A stretch of DNA of 37,125 bases, from NCBI GenBank assembly GCA_015056925.1, contig SVFJ01000024.1, positions 1-37,125 on the forward strand. Direction: 5' to 3'. The DNA comes from Lachnospiraceae bacterium. GTDB lineage: Bacteria > Bacillota > Clostridia > Lachnospirales > Lachnospiraceae. A model generated the notes under the pieces. The model was not told where the DNA came from. It was given only the letters and a program-made list of their open reading frames with translations, and did not search any database. Shown here in pieces: positions 14,855-22,193 of the stretch. Each line of letters opens with the position of its first letter. The first letter of the stretch is position 1. A program made the translations under genes and the position numbers.

Positions 14855-15667
14855 AATGCATGGAAGTGTAAATGAAAAACAGCTTCCTTTTCCTTCTTCG
14901 CTTTCACAGAACACATTTCCCTCATGGCGTTCAACGATGGTTTTTACAATGGATAATCCAAGACCGCTTCCGGTATTGGAGTTTGGGGTTCTTGCCGAAG
15001 AAACGGTATAGGTGCGATTGAATATATGAGGAATCGCTTCTTTGGGAATTCCTATTCCATTATCAATAACACTTACAAGAATATAATTCTCAGATGGAAG
15101 CTGTGTAACCTTTAGGGTAATACTGCTTTCAGGAAATGAATATTTGACAGCATTAGTAAATAAATTGTCTAAAACGCGAACAATTCTAGGAATGTCGATG
15201 GCAATCTGTATGGATAAGTCATTGGCAATTTCCAACTTCATGTCATGATTATCATAACGAGTATCTACAATTGCATCGTAGAAGTATTCTTCAAAAAAGA
15301 TTGCTGCATCTACTGTCTGCAGGTTTAGGGATTTTGAGGTATCCTCCACACAAAATAAGTAGTACATATCCTGTATGATTTCTTCTAAAAATCTGGTGCG
15401 TTTATCGATTAGGTTTAAGCAAGAGCGATAATCTTCATCGGATAGTACGTTTCCGGATGTTAAATAATCGGTTGCACTCCGTATCGCTGTAATTGGAGCA
15501 CGTAAATCATGTGAAATATTTGCTAGCATTTCACGCCTTTCCAGTTCCATTCGCTTTAACTCTTTATTGGCTTCCATCAGCTGAGAGGATACCTGTAAGA
15601 GTTTGGCGGAAAGAGATTCGGCAGTTTCGCTTTCTATGGAGGGCTGCTCAAAAGGTATCTTTTTCAT
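14849..15667 (-). CDS. Soluble sensor histidine kinase without sensor domain
   Basis: This 272-residue kinase consists of a short coiled N-terminus (about 15-48), a HisKA domain with phospho-accepting H53 in ISHDLRAP, and a HATPase domain with the N box NLFTNAVKYS, DNGIGIP and GSGLGLSIV. There is no membrane segment and no recognisable sensory domain, so it must read an intracellular cue or a partner protein. It is co-transcribed with the OmpR-type regulator just upstream (20-base gap). It lies next to the lasso kinase gene with convergent orientation. A role in controlling the lasso cluster is possible but rests only on position. Confidence 0.88.
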   Translation of the reverse strand: MKKIPFEQPSIESETAESLSAKLLQVSSQLMEANKELKRMELERREMLANISHDLRAPITAIRSATDYLTSGNVLSDEDYRSCLNLIDKRTRFLEEIIQDMYYLFCVEDTSKSLNLQTVDAAIFFEEYFYDAIVDTRYDNHDMKLEIANDLSIQIAIDIPRIVRVLDNLFTNAVKYSFPESSITLKVTQLPSENYILVSVIDNGIGIPKEAIPHIFNRTYTVSSARTPNSNTGSGLGLSIVKTIVERHEGNVFCESEEGKGSCFSFTLPCIK

Positions 15668-15687
15668 AGGTCTTTCATCCTCCGATT

Positions 15688-16380
15688 TTAACTATTTTTA
15701 ACAATAAATTTATATCCCTTTGACCATACGGTTTCTATCATTTTTTCTAATTCAAAATCAATGTTCATTTTCTTGCGAAGACGGCTGACATTTACCATAA
15801 TGGAACGTCTGTCAGCTTCCTGATAGGAGCCGAACAATGCATTTCCTAATTCCTCAAAGGTAATATCCTGATTAGGATGCGTTGCAAAGTATAGAAGCAC
15901 TTCGTATTCTCGATTGGCAAGAACTATCTCTGTGCCCTTGTAAAAGGCTTTATGCGTAAGCTGGTCAATGGAAAGATTCTGTACTGTCAGTAAATGCGAG
16001 TCTTGAAGAGGTTGAATGCGTTGCATGCGCCTTAATAATACATCGATGCGAACCTTTAATTCACGAAGACTATAGGGCTTTACAATATAATCATCAGCAC
16101 CTAGGGTCAGACCGGTTATTTTATCATCTTCCGCATCCTTTCCTGTAAGAAAGATAATAGGTGCAGACGTGAAGCGACGTAATGATTCGCATACCTGATA
16201 GCCGTCTAAGCCGGGCATCATAATATCTAAAAGAATACAATCAGGATTTGTTTTTTTAGCCTGTTCGATACCTTGCAGGGGGTCTGATTCGATATAGACC
16301 TGAAATCCTTCGCCACATAAGAATTTGCGATTGATTTCTAATACCTCGGCATCATCATCTATCATAAGTATTGTTGCCAT
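15688..16380 (-). CDS. OmpR-family response regulator
   Basis: This 230-residue regulator has a receiver domain with the acidic pocket IDDD (8-10), phospho-accepting D52 in LLDIMMPG and the conserved Lys in VKPYS. A C-terminal winged-helix Trans_reg_C domain follows (FEELGNALFG, RRSIMVNVSRLRKKM). It binds DNA, usually at direct repeats. The ATG at 16380 is used because AGGAGG lies eight bases before it; the in-frame GTG at 16389 would overlap that site. It is the first gene of the unit with the soluble kinase. A perfect 14-base palindrome lies at the promoter and may be its own or another regulator's site. Confidence 0.92.
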   Translation of the reverse strand: MATILMIDDDAEVLEINRKFLCGEGFQVYIESDPLQGIEQAKKTNPDCILLDIMMPGLDGYQVCESLRRFTSAPIIFLTGKDAEDDKITGLTLGADDYIVKPYSLRELKVRIDVLLRRMQRIQPLQDSHLLTVQNLSIDQLTHKAFYKGTEIVLANREYEVLLYFATHPNQDITFEELGNALFGSYQEADRRSIMVNVSRLRKKMNIDFELEKMIETVWSKGYKFIVKNS

Positions 16381-16396
16381 GCTGTGCACCTCCTTT

Positions 16397-16439
16397 TGAA
16401 TATATATTCAGTATAACATGAAAAGTTTTACAAAAACAA
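16397..16439 (-). promoter_or_regulatory. Promoter and palindrome before the OmpR-type regulator
   Basis: On the minus strand TTGTTT (16439-16434), an 18-base spacer and TATACT (16415-16410). Directly at the expected start of transcription is the perfect palindrome TGAATATATATTCA (16397-16410), a candidate operator. Confidence 0.5.
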
Positions 16440-16465
16440 TCATTGTAAGTAAGTCTGTTATATCT

Positions 16466-16503
16466 AAAAAAAAGATACCTTAGTTATAAAAGGTATCTTT
16501 TTG
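16466..16503. terminator. Orphan bidirectional terminator-like hairpin
   Basis: AAAGATACCTT (16471-16481) pairs with AAGGTATCTTT (16490-16500), with A before and T after. It lies between two divergently transcribed genes, so no annotated gene ends at it; it may stop antisense or leader transcripts. Confidence 0.6.
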
Positions 16504-16551
16504 TATGTTGCGGTTTCCTTTATAATGCGGATGAAAATAGAATGAGTCCTA

Positions 16552-16571
16552 AATATGACCTGAGTCATATT
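16552..16571. promoter_or_regulatory. Inverted repeat (candidate NarL-type regulator site), site 1
   Basis: AATATGAC-CTGA-GTCATATT is a perfect 8-base-arm inverted repeat 44 bases before the kinase start. Its core ATGAC-N4-GTCAT recurs at 18930-18943. Confidence 0.6.
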
Positions 16572-16614
16572 GTAAAGCGACTATGTTTGTGTTACAAATA
16601 AAGTGGTGATGAAG

Positions 16615-17823
16615 ATGTATTCTATGAGACGTTTTATTCAGGCAGAAGGTTTATTAATACTACTGGTAATTCTGGGAATCAGAACTACTTCACAGGTGTT
16701 GTGGAGCTTGATATTAGCTGGTATACTAATGATTTTAATCACGATGAAAAGTCTGGAGGAAGAGATTTCTTCAGGCTTTCTTTTTGTACAATATCTGGTG
16801 TCGATTCTATTTTGTATTGCGACAGCAGATTATTTGTCTTTTCTCGTATTTAGCGCTTTTTATGTGGAAGAAGGAATTAGAGTAAAAAATGCAGGATTTT
16901 TTTTGCCTTCCAGTGTGTATATGTTGACGACTATATGTGCGAAAGTAGTAGGTTTGTGGCATATAGATACACCAAGAATGATTCTGCATATATTACTTCT
17001 TTTCATGGTATCTGCGCTTTTGTGGGGATTGGAGTATTTGGTTAAGAAATATATCACGGCAGAGTGGCAGAATAAGGATGTTCTTCGTGTGGCGGCTGTA
17101 AATGAGCTGGTGGAGCGAAAGCTAAGACAGGAACTGATTGTAAAGAATTATCTTCGAGAGAGGAATGCACGGCTGGAAGAGCGTGAAACCATAAGTAGAA
17201 ATATACATAATAGTGTGGGACATTCTATTACGGCGGCAATTATGACCTTGGATGCAGCAGACATGCTCTATGATACGGCGCCGGATAAGGCAAGAGAGCG
17301 CATGAATACTGCGAATGCAAGAATGAGAGAGGGGCTTGCGGCAGTGCGTCATGCGGTTAGAGTACTGGATGAAGAGAATGTTTATTTAACAGTAGAAGAT
17401 ATGATTCAGAATTTTGCGACTGTAGTTGAGCAGTTTACGATGGATACCATGATTCGAGTTTCGACTGATTGGGAAACAGTCCCAAGAATAATTTCCATAT
17501 CAAGAGAGCATACAGAGTTTTTAACCGGTGCGTTGCAGGAGCTTTTGACAAATGGTGTAAAGCACGGTGCGGCTGATAGATTTGTAGTACGTTTGACTGC
17601 AGATAGCTGTCATGTGCGTCTTTGGGTGTCGGATAACGGTAAGAGTGATTTTGCACAGTGGAATCAAGAGGAAAGAATTGAAAAGGGCTTTGGACTAAAG
17701 AAACTCTATTCCTATGCAGAGCGTTGTGGTGGAAGTGTTGTGATTTCTATTGGAGAGAGGGGGCAAGGATTTGCTGTGGAACTAACCTTGCTGAATGATA
17801 GTGAAGAAAATAAAAGGGAATAA
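16615..17823 (+). CDS. NarL-type (HisKA_3) membrane sensor histidine kinase
   Basis: This protein of about 402 residues has an N-terminal block of about five membrane helices (residues about 10-140) with short loops and no large extracellular domain. A coiled linker and HisKA_3 domain follow, with H188 in ISRNIHNSVGHS. The HATPase domain carries ELLTNGVKHG and DNGK. Such intramembrane-sensing kinases often respond to membrane or cell-wall stress or to antimicrobial peptides. The ATG at 16615 is preferred because GGTGAT ahead matches the extended anti-Shine-Dalgarno; ATG 16609 and GTG 16603 are alternatives. It heads the operon kinase, small membrane protein, regulator. Confidence 0.88.
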   Translation: MYSMRRFIQAEGLLILLVILGIRTTSQVLWSLILAGILMILITMKSLEEEISSGFLFVQYLVSILFCIATADYLSFLVFSAFYVEEGIRVKNAGFFLPSSVYMLTTICAKVVGLWHIDTPRMILHILLLFMVSALLWGLEYLVKKYITAEWQNKDVLRVAAVNELVERKLRQELIVKNYLRERNARLEERETISRNIHNSVGHSITAAIMTLDAADMLYDTAPDKARERMNTANARMREGLAAVRHAVRVLDEENVYLTVEDMIQNFATVVEQFTMDTMIRVSTDWETVPRIISISREHTEFLTGALQELLTNGVKHGAADRFVVRLTADSCHVRLWVSDNGKSDFAQWNQEERIEKGFGLKKLYSYAERCGGSVVISIGERGQGFAVELTLLNDSEENKRE

Positions 17824-17844
17824 CTGTGAGAGGAGAAGATTGAA

Positions 17845-18285
17845 ATGAAGAAGAAGGTATTCATTATTGGGAGTATGGTGATTTTGGTAGTTATTATTTT
17901 GGCTTTGGTAATCGGAGGAATGCAAAGAAAGCCACAGGGTAGTATTCAGGGACCGGAGGATGTTGTACCTTCCTACGAAGTATTGGTGCAGAATCTGACG
18001 GATGAAGGCTATGAAATTCATGAAGAAACAAATGTGTTTGACTGTGATGTAACTGCCAAAAGAGTCATAGCGACAAAAGGGAAAAAATATATTGACATCT
18101 GTTATGAACTGAAAGAAGAGGATGTAGAAGCAGTGTTCAAAAAATACCTGGAAAAATACGAGGATACATCCTTTTATGTATTGGCGCAAAATGGAACTTT
18201 TGTCTATTGCGTCAGTGATAAAAAGACCTTTAAGAAGAGTGGTTTTACAAGTCTTGCAAATTATGGACAACAGATATTGAGATAG
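17845..18285 (+). CDS. Small membrane-anchored extracytoplasmic protein, unknown
   Basis: This 146-residue protein is not recognised. It has one N-terminal membrane segment (about 4-26, hydrophobic Ile/Val/Leu) after three lysines, with no lipobox Cys. About 115 residues follow that should lie outside the cell, rich in Lys, Glu and Tyr, with three cysteines. It sits between the NarL-type kinase (21-base gap) and its regulator (11-base gap), with AGGAG before the ATG, so all three should be co-translated. Position suggests an accessory of the sensor, for example a ligand-binding or inhibitory partner, but nothing in the sequence proves this. Confidence 0.75.
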   Translation: MKKKVFIIGSMVILVVIILALVIGGMQRKPQGSIQGPEDVVPSYEVLVQNLTDEGYEIHEETNVFDCDVTAKRVIATKGKKYIDICYELKEEDVEAVFKKYLEKYEDTSFYVLAQNGTFVYCVSDKKTFKKSGFTSLANYGQQILR

Positions 18286-18296
18286 AGGAAGAGAGT

Positions 18297-18926
18297 ATGA
18301 AACAGTATCGAATTTTATTAGTAGATGATGAGGTACTTTTATTAGAGAGTCTTGAAATCATTTTATCTTTAAATGATATGCAGATTGTAGGAAAAGCACA
18401 TGATGGCAGAGAGGCTTTGGAGCTGTTAGAGAAGGTATCTTGTGACCTTGCATTGGTGGATTTGAATATGAAGGGGATGGGAGGAATTGAGTTAATCCGT
18501 CACCTAAAGCGGTTGTACCCGCAGATGAAGATATTGGTGCTTACCACCTTTTACGATGACCATTATATTACAGAGGCTGTGGCAAATGGTGCGGACGGAT
18601 ATCTTTTAAAGGATAGCGGTAAGGAAGCAATCCTTGGGGCAATCGGACAGATTATGGAGGGCAGAAATGTCATTGACAATAAGGTCATGCAGAGGCTGGC
18701 AGTTCTTATGAGTGGAAAGCAGGAGATTTCAACTGTCGCAGAACCGGAAGGTATGACTAAGCGAGAGAGCGAGATACTAAGCCTTATGGTACAAGGCTAT
18801 ACCAATCAGCAGATAGCCAAAGAGTTGTACATATCTGAGGGTACGGTAAAGAACTATATTTCAGGAATCTATGATAAGACAGGAATTCATGACCGTGCAA
18901 AGCTGATAGTAGCGATGAAAGGATAA
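18297..18926 (+). CDS. NarL/LuxR-family response regulator
   Basis: This 209-residue regulator has a receiver domain with VDDE, phospho-accepting D55 in LALVDLNMKG and Lys in LLKDSG. The C-terminal LuxR-type helix-turn-helix spans about 145-209 (TKRESEILSLMVQGYTNQQIA, then SEGTVKNYISGIYDKTG). It is the expected partner of the kinase two genes upstream. DNA sites of this class are usually short inverted repeats; ATGAC-N4-GTCAT occurs before the kinase gene and directly after this gene, in front of the transporter operon, which suggests autoregulation and control of the transporter. Confidence 0.93.
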   Translation: MKQYRILLVDDEVLLLESLEIILSLNDMQIVGKAHDGREALELLEKVSCDLALVDLNMKGMGGIELIRHLKRLYPQMKILVLTTFYDDHYITEAVANGADGYLLKDSGKEAILGAIGQIMEGRNVIDNKVMQRLAVLMSGKQEISTVAEPEGMTKRESEILSLMVQGYTNQQIAKELYISEGTVKNYISGIYDKTGIHDRAKLIVAMKG

Positions 18927-18929
18927 AGC

Positions 18930-18964
18930 ATGACCGTAGTCATAAAAAATATGACTGCGGTTAC
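18930..18964 (+). promoter_or_regulatory. Tandem candidate regulator sites that also form a terminator-like hairpin
   Basis: ATGAC-CGTA-GTCAT (18930-18943) repeats the site before the kinase gene. A degenerate copy, ATGAC-TGCG-GTTAC (18951-18964), starts exactly 21 bases later, two helix turns. The same bases also fold as ACCGTAGTCATA/TATGACTGCGGT (18933-18961), followed by TACTTTTA, so a weak terminator is the alternative reading. Confidence 0.5.
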
Positions 18965-19032
18965 TTTTATGTTACCTTCTTTTGTGGTTAGATAAGTATG
19001 TGCACAAGAGATAATAAAGAGGAGGAAAATTA

Positions 19033-20187
19033 ATGGGACAGAAATTATCTGCCATGACTTATATTAAGAATAATAAGCGAAAGGTATCTGTATTGGTAAT
19101 CAGTATGGCAATGTGTTTGGCGCTGTTTTATCTGACGCAGTTCTTGCTGACAGTATCGGTAGAAACTTTTCGTGTATTCTTAGTAGAACAGGCTAAGACG
19201 GTACAGTATTTTCGATTACCTGCGAGTGCGTTTGATGTGGATTTCTCACAGATGAGTGAGGAAGAAGCATACGAGAAGCTGGCCGTAGGACATGAGGAGC
19301 TGGCAGTCAGGCTAGAAGAGGTAGAGGGCGTTAAAAAGGCATACTATACAGATATTGGTAGAGCGACGGTGTCAGCGGTTATAGGACAGTATCAGGTAAC
19401 CTTTCCTTTTTTACCTGAAAGTGAGATAGATGGATATATGGAACACTGCGGTGTGGAATTGATAGAGGGAACTTTGCCAAAGGAAGAGAACGATATTATC
19501 TTATCAGAGAATATTTTGAAAAATATATCGCTGAAGCTTGGGGATGAAGTAAGTGGAATGAAAATTGTTGGCGTAACCGATGACAACTATTATTTTGGCT
19601 GTGGTGTAAGAGAGCAGGCTACTTTAGGAAATCAGTGGATATGTGTGCTGATGGATGGCAGTATAGAGGACTTATCAGCAGTGGTACGTCAGCTGGGATA
19701 CGAATATGACGAGAAGGATGCGTATTTTGATGATGTGAAGAATGGTGAGCACAATCTGAAGATGGATGTAGTGGATGCAATTGAATTTTCGATGAATCTT
19801 ATCTATATAGGGATTGTTTGTGTTGTAAGTATTTTGGTATTGATTGTTTATGTTTCTTATATGAGAGATAGGAGAAATGAATGGTGTCTATATAGTTCGA
19901 TTGGCTTTTCAAGAAAGGAAATCTATGCAGCGATTATGAGAGAGCTGTTGTTTACCTTTGTGGTAGCTTTGGTGACAGCGGTGGTCATATCAGCAGTAGG
20001 AATGCTTGCGCTGGATGCGCTGATGATAGATGCCCAAGGGCTGAAATGCCGCTATTGGCATGCAGATACAGTGCTGGAGTGTATGACTGTATTGGTTGTG
20101 GTTATGGGACTACTGCAGATACCGATACGATATGCACTATATAAAATCCGTACCATTGATGCAATGGATGATGAACTGAATGCATAA
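19033..20187 (+). CDS. FtsX/MacB-like ABC transporter permease 1
   Basis: This 384-residue protein has one N-terminal membrane helix (about 18-40), a large extracytoplasmic domain of about 200 residues and three C-terminal helices (about 253-275, 302-328, 345-370). This is the MacB/LolC/FtsX plan. Such permeases work through the membrane by mechanical coupling rather than classic transport, and many remove or sense antimicrobial peptides or move lipoproteins. GAGGAGG precedes the ATG. It is the first of three transporter genes with a 14-base gap to the ATPase. The sequence does not show the substrate; nearness to the lasso cluster makes self-immunity one option. Confidence 0.85.
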   Translation: MGQKLSAMTYIKNNKRKVSVLVISMAMCLALFYLTQFLLTVSVETFRVFLVEQAKTVQYFRLPASAFDVDFSQMSEEEAYEKLAVGHEELAVRLEEVEGVKKAYYTDIGRATVSAVIGQYQVTFPFLPESEIDGYMEHCGVELIEGTLPKEENDIILSENILKNISLKLGDEVSGMKIVGVTDDNYYFGCGVREQATLGNQWICVLMDGSIEDLSAVVRQLGYEYDEKDAYFDDVKNGEHNLKMDVVDAIEFSMNLIYIGIVCVVSILVLIVYVSYMRDRRNEWCLYSSIGFSRKEIYAAIMRELLFTFVVALVTAVVISAVGMLALDALMIDAQGLKCRYWHADTVLECMTVLVVVMGLLQIPIRYALYKIRTIDAMDDELNA

Positions 20188-20201
20188 GAAGGAGAGCGCG
20201 T

Positions 20202-20879
20202 ATGTTTACGATTAAGAATATTACAATGATATATGATATGGAAAAGGTAGAGAAGGTCTATGCGTTAGGAGGCTTTGACTTAGAGCTTCCTGACAAAGGC
20301 CTGGTTGGTATTATTGGACCGTCAGGTTCCGGAAAGTCTACACTGATGTATTGCTTGTCAACCTTGAAGAGACCTACAGAAGGAGCTATTCTTTATAATG
20401 GCAGGGATATTACGAATCTAAAGGATAGTGAGAGAGAGCATTTAAGAAGAGAAGAGTTTGGCTTTGTATTTCAGAGACATTTTCTGGTGCCGTATATGTC
20501 TGTCTTTGATAATGTGATGGTAGCAGCAACAAAACATTCGGCAGAGACAAAGGAATGGGGAAGGCATCTGCTGACAGAGTTTGGGCTCAAAGAGCGAGAA
20601 ATGAATAAGCGGCCTGCAAAGCTTTCCGGTGGTCAGCGTCAACGTGCGGCGATTGCCAGAGCCATGATTAATAAACCTCGTGTACTGTTTGCAGATGAAC
20701 CGACAGCAGCCCTAGACCATGAAAATGCCTTTGCAGTGATGGCTATTTTAAAGGAGTATGCAAAGGAAAATCTGGTACTTGTGATTACACATGACCATTC
20801 TATCCTAAAGGATGCAGATTGCATTGTGGAGATGTGGGATGGAAACATCAGTGCGAAGAAAGGCAGGGAAAGCGCATGA
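20202..20879 (+). CDS. ABC transporter ATPase (LolD/MacB type)
   Basis: This 225-residue ATPase has Walker A GPSGSGKST (39-47), the Q-loop in FVFQRHFLVPYMSVFDNV, signature LSGGQRQR, Walker B VLFADEPTAALD and the H-loop His in VITHDH. Length and sequence fit the LolD/MacB/FtsE-like group that pairs with FtsX-type permeases. It should energise the two flanking permeases. Its stop overlaps the start of the second permease by four bases (ATGA), so translation is coupled. Confidence 0.93.
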   Translation: MFTIKNITMIYDMEKVEKVYALGGFDLELPDKGLVGIIGPSGSGKSTLMYCLSTLKRPTEGAILYNGRDITNLKDSEREHLRREEFGFVFQRHFLVPYMSVFDNVMVAATKHSAETKEWGRHLLTEFGLKEREMNKRPAKLSGGQRQRAAIARAMINKPRVLFADEPTAALDHENAFAVMAILKEYAKENLVLVITHDHSILKDADCIVEMWDGNISAKKGRESA

Positions 20880-21970
20880 GTAGTAAAAGTGTGAAGCCTT
20901 TTTCAGCATGGTATTTTGTGGGAAAGAACCGTTTGCGCTGTTTCCTGTTGATATTTATGTTCTTTCTTACCTTTATTGCGTATATAGGGGGCTTATATGC
21001 GACCAATATTATGGCGATGAATGATGCATATGCGGAGAGATTGGATAAATATGCGATTATATATGCCCGGGAGAGCTGGAAGGACTTTGAGAATGCGATA
21101 GAAGAAATTCAGGCAAGAGGCGACATTACTGCACTGCAACAGGGATATTTGCCATCTGCTGCGGTAGAAAGCATTATGCAGTTTCCATATGGCTTTGGAG
21201 TAAGTTCATTTCGTTCGGTTGAGGCGTTTGAACAGTATTGTGAGTATATGGATATTACCTGTGATACCTCAAATCTAAAGGAGGGAAGCTTTATTGCAAG
21301 TAAGCTTATGGCAAATAATAGAGGCGTTGGACTGGGAGAAGAGATAGAGGAAGGCGACTATGATAACTTTAACAGGACATATACACTAGATGCCATCACA
21401 GATGAAGCATTTTATTCTGCATATATTATAGATAGTCTGGAAAATGGAAGTTATATGCTATTACCAACGGATATGCCCCTTACAGAATTCTGTGAATATA
21501 TGGATGAGTTAGAGGAGCGATATGATGTCTACATATATGATGGCGAGAAATGCCGAGAGGAGGATTATTCTTATCTAAAAAGCTTTGAGATGATTTATTC
21601 CATGATTGTAGTTCTGCTTGCAATTGTGATGGCAATTACGATGAGTGCTGCCTTTGTCGGCATGTACCAGCAGCGAGAGCCGGAGTTTGCGGTGTATCGG
21701 GCAATTGGGATATCAAAGGGCAGAGTCGTAGGAAAGATTGTAAAGGAGCTGATATTGATGGACGGAATCGGTATGGTGCTAGGAGGCGCAATGATGCTTC
21801 TGGCAATTTATTTATCTAATCATCTGGTGTTGATTCCGAAGGGCTGGATGCTGATGTATTACCATCCCACAGCACTGATAGGATTGATTTTATGCAATGT
21901 AACAGCACTGGTGCCGCTTATGCTGACGAGAAGCCGTAAGCTTTTAAAGGTTGATATTTGTGAATATTAG
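20876..21970 (+). CDS. FtsX/MacB-like ABC transporter permease 2
   Basis: This 364-residue permease has the same plan as permease 1: an N-terminal helix (about 20-42), an extracytoplasmic domain and three C-terminal helices (about 240-265, 290-315, 325-350). Sequence identity to permease 1 looks low, so the two should form a heterodimer. The ATG at 20876 overlaps the ATPase stop as ATGA; a longer in-frame start at 20819 lies inside the ATPase gene and is rejected. The gene ends the operon, with a strong terminator 40 bases later. Confidence 0.85.
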   Translation: MSSKSVKPFSAWYFVGKNRLRCFLLIFMFFLTFIAYIGGLYATNIMAMNDAYAERLDKYAIIYARESWKDFENAIEEIQARGDITALQQGYLPSAAVESIMQFPYGFGVSSFRSVEAFEQYCEYMDITCDTSNLKEGSFIASKLMANNRGVGLGEEIEEGDYDNFNRTYTLDAITDEAFYSAYIIDSLENGSYMLLPTDMPLTEFCEYMDELEERYDVYIYDGEKCREEDYSYLKSFEMIYSMIVVLLAIVMAITMSAAFVGMYQQREPEFAVYRAIGISKGRVVGKIVKELILMDGIGMVLGGAMMLLAIYLSNHLVLIPKGWMLMYYHPTALIGLILCNVTALVPLMLTRSRKLLKVDICEY

Positions 21971-22000
21971 TCTGTCACTGAAGGAATATAGTTAATTAAT

Positions 22001-22040
22001 AAAACCACAGTCGGTAAATGACTGTGGTTTTATTGTTTTT
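22001..22040 (+). terminator. Terminator after transporter operon
   Basis: AAAACCACAGTC pairs with GACTGTGGTTTT around a short loop and is followed by ATTGTTTTT. Confidence 0.88.
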
Positions 22041-22193
22041 AACCCAAAGAAGAGTTAATAAATATATTGGCAGAGATGCAAGATAAAATAAAAAATAAAT
22101 ATAAAGATAACTGAAAATAGTGACAAGTGAGCGGTTGAATGATACAATTAAATATATGACTGTCAATATATGGGTAGAAAGGATTGAAGAAAT

